Shown: piece after piece, positions 23,335-29,213 of the stretch
How the letters are laid out: the number at the start of each line of letters is the position of its first letter
How positions within the stretch are numbered: the first letter of the stretch is position 1
Origin: Lachnospiraceae bacterium AC3007
GTDB taxonomy: Bacteria; Bacillota; Clostridia; Lachnospirales; Lachnospiraceae
Assembly (NCBI GenBank): GCA_000621405.1
Contig: JHYK01000031.1
Coordinates: forward strand, 1-32,049
Length of the DNA stretch: 32,049 nt
Direction of reading: 5' to 3'
Notes under the pieces: model-generated
Databases searched by the model: none
Told to the model about the DNA's origin: nothing
The model's input: only the letters and a program-made list of their open reading frames with translations
Position numbers and translations under genes: made by a program

Positions 23335-23361
23335 GTGTCAAAAGGTACGTCCCCCTGACAC
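23335..23361 (+). repeat. 27-bp intergenic repeat, copy 4
   Basis: An exact copy ending 6 bases before the 3' end of the minus-strand radical SAM gene. The remaining gap 23117-23334 is AT-rich with no recognisable gene. Confidence 0.9.
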
Positions 23362-23367
23362 TCCGTC

Positions 23368-24333
23368 CTATACATTTCCGAGGCGGACGCGGTGCAGTTT
23401 TCTTGATGCGATGTCCTTCAGGCGATGCATCAGGGCTATGTCCGTCGGGGGTGTGTCTGTCATCTTGTATTGAGGGAAGTATCTTGTGATGTGCAGCGTG
23501 ATATCGGGATCGATGTCAGCTATCCAGGATGCTTCCTTTTCCATATCATCTTCGCTGTCGGAGAGACGGGGCACCACCAGGGTGGTGAGCTCCACATGGC
23601 ATGATCCGGCAGCGGTCTTAATAAATGCTTTCACAGTCTCAAAGTCTCCGCCGAGCTTCCGGTAACCCTCTTCCGAGAAGACCTTCAGGTCAATGTTCAT
23701 GGCATCGATAAAAGGAAGGACCTTCTTAAGGATCTCGGGGCGGATGTTGCCGTTTGTCACGAGTACATTGACGAGGCCTTCTTTATGTACGAGGCGGGCT
23801 GTATCCAGCACATATTCCCAGGAGATCAGCGGTTCATTGTAGGTGTAGGCGACTCCCGCATTGTGATCTGTGCGGCTGAGGTCAAGTGCCAGGGAAGCAA
23901 GCTCTGCGGGCTGCATCTGCTCGATATGGCGGCCGAGATCTTTGAGACCTGCCTGTGAGATGTCGTGATTCTGGCAGAATGAGCAGTACATATTGCAGCC
24001 GAATCCGCCGACGGAGAGTATCCTGTAGCCCGGCATGAAGTTCGCCAGGGGTTTTTTTTCGATGGGGTCGAGGGCTATGGCTGTGAGTGTGCCATAGCTT
24101 ACAGGGACGATATTGCCGTCTTTGTTGTGGCGCGCTCTGCACAGTCCGGTGTCGCCGGGCTTCAAACGGCACGAGTGAGGGCAGACGGGACAGCGGGAAG
24201 GTTCCTCGGGATATCCGGATGGTTCTCCGGGATAATGAGATGTATCCTCGGGACAGCGAGCCGCTTCCTCAGGATAGTGAGCCGGTTCCTCGGGACAGTG
24301 GCCTGTTTCCCCGTGTCCTGTTATATCAGACAT
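23368..24333 (-). CDS. amrS: AmmeMemoRadiSam system radical SAM enzyme
   Basis: 321 aa. The ATG at 24333 overlaps the end of the upstream Memo-AMMECR1 gene by 8 nt, with GAGGT in front. A radical SAM cluster motif CNMYCSFC (CxxxCxxC) follows GFG at about residues 112-119, and the conserved stretches NHDISQAGL, VAYTYNEPLISWEYVLD and MNIDLKVFSEEGYRKLGG are those of the AmmeMemoRadiSam enzyme group, related to pyruvate formate-lyase activases. The usual N-terminal Cys motif (RCPVCPHSCRLKPGDTGLCR) is preceded by five extra degenerate 7-residue copies, residues 12-46. The enzyme acts with the Memo and AMMECR1 proteins in a pathway whose substrate is not known. Confidence 0.9.
   Translation of the reverse strand: MSDITGHGETGHCPEEPAHYPEEAARCPEDTSHYPGEPSGYPEEPSRCPVCPHSCRLKPGDTGLCRARHNKDGNIVPVSYGTLTAIALDPIEKKPLANFMPGYRILSVGGFGCNMYCSFCQNHDISQAGLKDLGRHIEQMQPAELASLALDLSRTDHNAGVAYTYNEPLISWEYVLDTARLVHKEGLVNVLVTNGNIRPEILKKVLPFIDAMNIDLKVFSEEGYRKLGGDFETVKAFIKTAAGSCHVELTTLVVPRLSDSEDDMEKEASWIADIDPDITLHITRYFPQYKMTDTPPTDIALMHRLKDIASRKLHRVRLGNV
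24175..24300 (-). repeat. 21-bp coding tandem repeat in the radical SAM gene
   Basis: Six 7-codon units give HCPEEPA, HYPEEAA, RCPEDTS, HYPGEPS, GYPEEPS and RCPVCPH. The last unit is the family's real Cys motif, so the others appear to be expanded from it. Confidence 0.85.
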
Positions 24334-25672
24334 GGCGCACTACCTCGAAGCGCTGGAGCTTGATCTCCTCCGAGGGACCGATGCCGGCCTTCTGGCGTGC
24401 GATGCTGATCTGCTGCTCCACGGTATCGACTCCGTCGAGATCGGGAAGGAGCAGGCCGCGGCGCATACCGTTCGACACTATGACGCCGTAACGCCTGACG
24501 TCGAGCTCTGCGGGAGAGTCGATATCCTCGGCATCCCCGAGTACATCTACATTGATCTCGAGATCATCGAGCTCATCGGGGCGGACCGGTGAGAAGCGTG
24601 GATCTCTTGATACCGCTGATATTGCATTGTCTCTGATCTCTTCTGCAAGTGTAGGGCAGGTCGCAGATATGGTTCCGATGCAGCCTCTTAGCATCCCGAA
24701 TTCGTGCACCGAGACGAAGGCTCCTGCACGGCGCTCGAGCATCTCCTTCGGAAGATCTGACAGGCTCGGGAGATCTTCTCCTTTGACATAGCTTCTTATC
24801 GTATCCACGGCAAGTCTTACGTATGCATCCATGGGAGTCTCTCCTTTCGCGCTCTTTGAAATCTTTCCTGCGTCTTTTATTTTCAGTATAGCAACCCCGT
24901 ACCCTACGCCGAATGTTGCCTCATGGGAAAGAACTTCGCACTCGACATCATGAGAATAAAGAATGCCGCTGAGTATCACGAATGATCTGTGGCCGCACTC
25001 CTGGCTCCTGTCCAGAAGATCTTCGTCGAAATGAGACAGGGCTTCGAGATCACCTTTTTTCAAGGTGTCCATCAGCTTCTCGTCATAGACGGGGCCTTCA
25101 GGCCTGAAGCCGTAAGGGCCGTCCTGCTTCTGGCAATGTGACAGATCTCCGCTAGCGATGACCACGACTTTTTTATCGGTCTTGGACACAGCGCTGTCTA
25201 TCGCACGCCCGAGGCTTTTGTGCACATCTAAAGAAAAGCCGGAGAGCCCTATGCGTACGAGCTTGTAGCCGGTATATTTTTTATCTACAAAATAAAGAGG
25301 GACCATGGTGCCGTGATCGAGCCTGTTGTCGCGCTCGCCTTCAAAGCCGGCCGGGATGCCTGCCTTGTCGGCGGCGTCGCAGATGAGCCGGGCCAGCTCG
25401 TGATCGTATTCGACATTGAAGGATACCTGCGGAGCGCCGAAGCTTCCGAAGTCACCCCTGGCACGCTGTCCCGGAGAGATGTGGAAATAATCCGAATACA
25501 TCGTCGCGTGCGGGGAGGTGACGATGATGGTATCAGGCCGTATGTCTGCGATACGCTGCGCTATCTTCTCCATCGCATTCAATGTCGGCCGGATCTGCTT
25601 CTCGTCTCCTCTGCCTACTTCCGACACGGCCAGCGGCGGGTGCGGTGTGATGTATGCTTCTACGACGGGCAT
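24326..25672 (-). CDS. AmmeMemoRadiSam fusion: Memo-like (B) plus AMMECR1 (A)
   Basis: 448 aa; ATG 25672 after AAGGAGGT on the minus strand. Residues 1-270 are a Memo/class III extradiol dioxygenase-like (LigB) domain with likely metal-ligand or active-site histidines in AYITPHPPLAV, IVTSPHATMYSDYF, RLDHGTMVPLYFV and ASGDLSHCQ. Residues 285-448 are an AMMECR1 domain with the hallmark RGCIGT at 329-334. Both are ancient protein families with human homologues. In bacteria they occur together with a radical SAM enzyme, and here that gene follows with an 8-nt overlap. The fusion of A and B in one chain supports a common step. The biochemical function is unknown, and the acidity of the second domain is ordinary. 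Confidence 0.93.
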   Translation of the reverse strand: MPVVEAYITPHPPLAVSEVGRGDEKQIRPTLNAMEKIAQRIADIRPDTIIVTSPHATMYSDYFHISPGQRARGDFGSFGAPQVSFNVEYDHELARLICDAADKAGIPAGFEGERDNRLDHGTMVPLYFVDKKYTGYKLVRIGLSGFSLDVHKSLGRAIDSAVSKTDKKVVVIASGDLSHCQKQDGPYGFRPEGPVYDEKLMDTLKKGDLEALSHFDEDLLDRSQECGHRSFVILSGILYSHDVECEVLSHEATFGVGYGVAILKIKDAGKISKSAKGETPMDAYVRLAVDTIRSYVKGEDLPSLSDLPKEMLERRAGAFVSVHEFGMLRGCIGTISATCPTLAEEIRDNAISAVSRDPRFSPVRPDELDDLEINVDVLGDAEDIDSPAELDVRRYGVIVSNGMRRGLLLPDLDGVDTVEQQISIARQKAGIGPSEEIKLQRFEVVRHV

Positions 25673-25880
25673 GACTTACCTCCTTGATGCAGTCTGCTAA
25701 GATGTCACATATCTCAACTTTACTACCAAAGTACGCTATCATCAATATGTCAAAAATCACTGCTATCATCATTGTCATGTCCGTATCTCCTGTCTGTTCC
25801 TGATGCTACTGTCGGCCCTTCCGTCCTGTCAGAAACAAGAATATCCGAACAGGTGTACGATAAAAAGGACAGGCAGGAAA

Positions 25881-25894
25881 AAAGAACCGTCCCC
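25881..25894 (-). repeat. Fragment of the GGGGACGGTTC repeat family
   Basis: AAAGAACCGTCCCC is the core half-unit of the palindromes at 20034 and 12439, here alone. The rest of 25673-25949 shows no gene; short frames there have no ribosome binding site. Confidence 0.55.
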
Positions 25895-25949
25895 GCGATC
25901 CTGCAGTGTTTGAAACAATGCCGCGGATTGAGTAAAATAGGAGTGTTGT

Positions 25950-26438
25950 TTGGCCCGAAGGAGCCGGGATCGCATGGATGACCTGATACGAAAGGTGCTT
26001 GCAAAACTGCATATCGAGCTCTCGGAGAGCAGGGAGACTGCCTTTATACAGTTTATCAAGTTTGGGATCGTGGGCGTGTCGAATACGCTGCTGAGCTACG
26101 CGTTGAATGTGGCGGCCCTTCTTGCGCTGTCCCCGCTGAAGCTTTCCTGGGATTATTATCTTGCGAATGTGATCGCTTTCGTGATCAGCGTTGCGTGGTC
26201 GTTTTTCTGGAATAATAAATACGTCTTCAAGACCAGAGAGGGAGAGAAGAGGAACATTCCGCTGGCGCTCTTAAAGACTTACGCTTCCTATGCCTTCACC
26301 GGCCTTCTGCTCGCCAATGTCCTTGCGTATGTGTGGGTGGATCTGCTTGGCATATCGAAGTTCATAGCGCCTCTACTGACCCTTGTGATCAGCGTTCCCG
26401 TGAACTTTTTCCTCAACAAACTGTGGGCATTTAAATAA
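25950..26438 (+). CDS. GtrA-like membrane protein
   Basis: 162 aa from TTG 25950, which has AGGAG six bases upstream. An ATG at 25974 with AAGGAG ten bases upstream is the alternative (154 aa). Four hydrophobic helices are visible: FIKFGIVGVSNTLLSYALNV, YLANVIAFVISVAWSFFW, TYASYAFTGLLLANVLAYVW and IAPLLTLVISVPVNFFLNKL, ending LWAFK. This is the compact four-helix GtrA family, often involved in moving lipid-linked sugars for cell-surface glycosylation. The conserved NNKYVF motif follows helix two. No glycosyltransferase partner is adjacent. The next gene is on the same strand after 81 bases. Confidence 0.88.
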   Translation: MARRSRDRMDDLIRKVLAKLHIELSESRETAFIQFIKFGIVGVSNTLLSYALNVAALLALSPLKLSWDYYLANVIAFVISVAWSFFWNNKYVFKTREGEKRNIPLALLKTYASYAFTGLLLANVLAYVWVDLLGISKFIAPLLTLVISVPVNFFLNKLWAFK

Positions 26439-26519
26439 GTCACTTTTTACATTATATGACCTAGAGACGAAGAAGAAGCATCATTGGGTCATAAGATCAA
26501 CAAATTCAGGGAGAAAAAA

Positions 26520-27920
26520 ATGGATGCAGCTGCCATAAAAAACAGGATATTAAGCAGGAAAGTGTTCTATGCACTTCTTTTCACTGTTTTTATCTTCACA
26601 TATATGGAAGTGCTGTCGGTCATTGACAGATTCGCGGGTACGGTGCCGGAGCTTGCGGACGGCGTCTTTCTGCACTATCTGCCGGCCGTCACGAGGATCA
26701 TAGGATACTTAAGCTTTTTCCTCAGTCGAAAGTACATCACGACGGAAAAGAACAGGCGGCTTGTACTGATGACAGCGAGTCTTTTATTTCTTGCTTCCGC
26801 GCTGATACTCATAGGCTTCTCGGATGCCACTGCCCTGCAGCTTCCGGGTGAAGCCATGATCGTGTCTTTATTTACACTGTCGCTGTCGATCGGGCATCTT
26901 GGAGGGCTTGTGTACTACGTGACGTCTTCGGCCACGGTGACAGAGTCCCGCAGGGGCGTCTTCATCGGGTGTTCATGCGCGGCGGCGGTGCTGATACAGT
27001 TCGTCCTGTCGCCCTTCATGGGGGTCGTGACGCAGCTTGTCGCAGTGACTGTTCTTTTCGTCCTGATCTCTTATCTGGAAATAAAACCGCCGGCGGATTA
27101 CGTGCTGGAGGATGCGCTGCCGTATGCGGGAGACGATCCTGCCTTTATTTCCGGCGTGAAATGGCAGCTCGGGATGGCGATGCTCATAGTGCTGCTTGGG
27201 ACCATCCTTGCATGCCGGATAGATGTGGCTTTTTCAAGCATGTCATTTTCGGGAGATCTGAATCTTTATTCTTTCCCGAGGCTTTTCATAATCCCGGGAT
27301 ATCTGATCATGGGATTTGCGGCGGATGCAAAAGACAGACGGCTCTTTCCGGCGGTGTTTTTCGTGGGGATACTGTCTTCGGTGACGCTTATCGTCATGCC
27401 TTTCTACGACTCAGGTTATTATTTCTTCCTGAGCGCTTATTATTTGTTCATTGGATTTTATGTGTTTTATTATACGTATTCTTTCATGTCGCTCGCGCCG
27501 AGGACAAAGCATCCGGAGCTCTGGGCTTCTTTCGGAAGACCGATGTCGGACTTCTTCACGGGAGTATTTATCATGCTGCTCCTTAGTACGAAGGGGTGGG
27601 CGATGACGCCGATCATCACTGTTGTCGCGCATTTTGCGCTGCTTGCGGCGATGGGGATCGTCATCATGCTGGGACGCATAGATCCTGCGGTGACGCCCGA
27701 GGAGACAGAAGACAGGCTCAATACATTTCTGGACAGATATCCGCTGACTCCCAGAGAGAGGGAGGTGGCGAGATACCTGATAGAGACAGAGGCTCCGATG
27801 AAGGAGATAGCCGCGGATCTTGCTATCTCCGAGCGCTCCGTCTACAGGTATTCCGCCTCCATTTATGAAAAGACAGGCTCTGTCGGAAGGAATGAACTTC
27901 TGCGACAGTACCTTGAATGA
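26520..27920 (+). CDS. Polytopic membrane protein with C-terminal LuxR HTH domain
   Basis: 466 aa. The ATG at 26520 has AGGGAG six bases upstream; an earlier TTG at 26484 would add 12 residues and lacks a good site. About the first 390 residues are hydrophobic helices in an MFS-like array (about 12 segments, such as VFYALLFTVFIFTYMEVL and AMLIVLLGTILACRI). The last 65 are a LuxR-type DNA-binding domain (YPLTPREREVARYLIET, EIAADLAISERSVYRYSASI). This is a one-component, membrane-bound transcription regulator type seen in Clostridia and Actinobacteria such as Eggerthella. The ligand is unknown, and targets are often neighbouring genes. The aldo/keto reductase after it or GtrA before it are candidates, but that is only inference. 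Confidence 0.85.
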   Translation: MDAAAIKNRILSRKVFYALLFTVFIFTYMEVLSVIDRFAGTVPELADGVFLHYLPAVTRIIGYLSFFLSRKYITTEKNRRLVLMTASLLFLASALILIGFSDATALQLPGEAMIVSLFTLSLSIGHLGGLVYYVTSSATVTESRRGVFIGCSCAAAVLIQFVLSPFMGVVTQLVAVTVLFVLISYLEIKPPADYVLEDALPYAGDDPAFISGVKWQLGMAMLIVLLGTILACRIDVAFSSMSFSGDLNLYSFPRLFIIPGYLIMGFAADAKDRRLFPAVFFVGILSSVTLIVMPFYDSGYYFFLSAYYLFIGFYVFYYTYSFMSLAPRTKHPELWASFGRPMSDFFTGVFIMLLLSTKGWAMTPIITVVAHFALLAAMGIVIMLGRIDPAVTPEETEDRLNTFLDRYPLTPREREVARYLIETEAPMKEIAADLAISERSVYRYSASIYEKTGSVGRNELLRQYLE

Positions 27921-27931
27921 TCGGACGGACC

Positions 27932-27994
27932 GGATAAGTCGCCGGGGACGGTTCTCAATAATAAGTCAATGGGGGTGACAGGGGTGACTTATCC
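27932..27994. repeat. Degenerate GGGGACGG palindromic repeat
   Basis: GGATAAGTC (27932-27940) and GACTTATCC (27986-27994) form the arms. Between them lie GGGGACGGTTCTCAATAA and a second partial unit. It is a decayed member of the family at 12439, sitting between the regulator and the aldo/keto reductase genes. Confidence 0.65.
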
Positions 27995-28021
27995 TGTGAC
28001 TTAGTGAAAGGAGTGAACAGT

Positions 28022-29014
28022 ATGTACAAAGCAGATGAAAAAAGGTATGACACGATGGAGTACAGGAGGTGCGGCGCAAGCGGCCTGAAGCTGCCGGCGC
28101 TGTCTCTGGGCCTGTGGCACAATTTCGGAGATACCGGGGATTATTCAAACATGGAGGCGATGTGCTTTACATGCTTTGATAACGGCATCACACACTTTGA
28201 TCTGGCGAATAATTACGGGCCGGAGTACGGGAGCGCCGAGAGGAACTTCGGCAGGCTCATGAAGGACCATTTCATGCCGTACCGCGACGAGATGATCATC
28301 TCCACGAAGGCGGGCTACGACATGTGGCCGGGGCCCTACGGCAACTGGGGGAGCCGCAAATATCTCATTGCAAGCCTCGACCAGTCGCTGAAGAGGATGG
28401 GACTTGATTACGTGGATATCTTCTATCATCACAGGATGGATCCCGAGACACCTCTCGAGGAGACAATGGGAGCGCTGAAGAGCATCGTTGATTCCGGCAA
28501 GGCGCTCTACGTCGGGCTTTCGAATTACGACGGGGACACGCTGCTTCGGGCATCCGCGATCCTGGATGAGCTTGGGGTTCCTTTTGTGATAAATCAGAAC
28601 CGCTACAGCATACTCGACCGGACAGTTGAGAAGAACGGGCTGAAGCAGACAGGGATGAAGCTTAAGAAGGGGCTCATCTGCTTCTCACCGCTTGCACAGG
28701 GTCTTCTTTCCGGCAAGTACCTTAACGGGATACCGGAGGACAGCAGGATCAAGACGGACGGGCGGTTCCTCAATGAGTCGAAACTCGATCCGGTAACGAT
28801 GGACAGGGTCAGGGCGCTTGGTGAGCTGGCAAAGCGGCGCGGACAGTCCCTTCCGGCCATGGCGCTTGCGTGGCTCTTGCATCAGGAGGCTGTGACGAGC
28901 GTGCTGATCGGCGCGTCGAAGCCGTCGCAGATCCTGGATAATCTGACAGCTCTGGAGAACACGGAGTTCACGGAGGAGGAGCTGAGAGAGATAGACGGCA
29001 GCGGCTCGATCTGA
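28022..29014 (+). CDS. Aldo/keto reductase, L-glyceraldehyde-3-phosphate reductase (YghZ)-like
   Basis: 330 aa; ATG 28022 with AAAGGAG in front (an upstream GTG at 28004 is less likely). This is an NADPH-dependent reductase with the (alpha/beta)8 barrel. The catalytic tetrad can be read in HFDLANNYGPEYGSAERNFG (Asp, Tyr), IISTKAGYDMWPG (Lys) and VDIFYHHRMDP (His), and the cofactor site near the C-terminus in VLIGASKPSQILDN. The LANNYGP and GSAERNFG motifs are those of the YghZ/AKR14 subgroup, which detoxifies L-glyceraldehyde-3-phosphate and methylglyoxal. The subgroup identity is from motif resemblance. The true substrate is not proven. Confidence 0.88.
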   Translation: MYKADEKRYDTMEYRRCGASGLKLPALSLGLWHNFGDTGDYSNMEAMCFTCFDNGITHFDLANNYGPEYGSAERNFGRLMKDHFMPYRDEMIISTKAGYDMWPGPYGNWGSRKYLIASLDQSLKRMGLDYVDIFYHHRMDPETPLEETMGALKSIVDSGKALYVGLSNYDGDTLLRASAILDELGVPFVINQNRYSILDRTVEKNGLKQTGMKLKKGLICFSPLAQGLLSGKYLNGIPEDSRIKTDGRFLNESKLDPVTMDRVRALGELAKRRGQSLPAMALAWLLHQEAVTSVLIGASKPSQILDNLTALENTEFTEEELREIDGSGSI

Positions 29015-29015
29015 G

Positions 29016-29066
29016 GTGACAGGAAGTCCCTGTTGACTTCTGAGAACCGTCCCCGTGGACTTCCCC
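29016..29066. repeat. Degenerate repeat-family copy before htpG
   Basis: GTGACAGGAAGTCC, GTTGACTTCTGAGAACCGTC and GTGGACTTCCCC form a decayed unit of the GGGGACGGTTCTCA family directly after the reductase stop. It may serve as a terminator. Confidence 0.6.
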
Positions 29067-29081
29067 ACACTTCCGAATTTG

Positions 29082-29108
29082 TTAGCACTCGCCTCAGGCG
29101 AGTGCTAT
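29082..29108 (+). promoter_or_regulatory. CIRCE operator (HrcA binding site)
   Basis: TTAGCACTC-N9-GAGTGCTAT, one base from the consensus TTAGCACTC-N9-GAGTGCTAA. It abuts the -35 box of the htpG promoter, so HrcA binding should block transcription until heat or misfolding stress. Confidence 0.93.
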
Positions 29109-29136
29109 TGACATTTACAGGCGCAGGTATTACACT
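29108..29136 (+). promoter_or_regulatory. Sigma-A promoter of htpG
   Basis: TTGACA (29108-29113), a 17-bp spacer and TACACT (29131-29136). The -35 box shares its first base with the CIRCE element. The expected leader to the ATG at 29214 is about 70 bases. Confidence 0.75.
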
Positions 29137-29213
29137 TCTTTATTGTTAAATATGTACGAAAACTTTATCTGCTGCCGGCAGATGGGTTTATTTACTATAA
29201 GGAGGCGATTGTA

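Noticed and set aside
23368-24333. Radical SAM gene as the missing NrdG activase
   Set aside because: Its motifs and its overlap with the Memo-AMMECR1 fusion place it in the AmmeMemoRadiSam group, and it is longer than NrdG.
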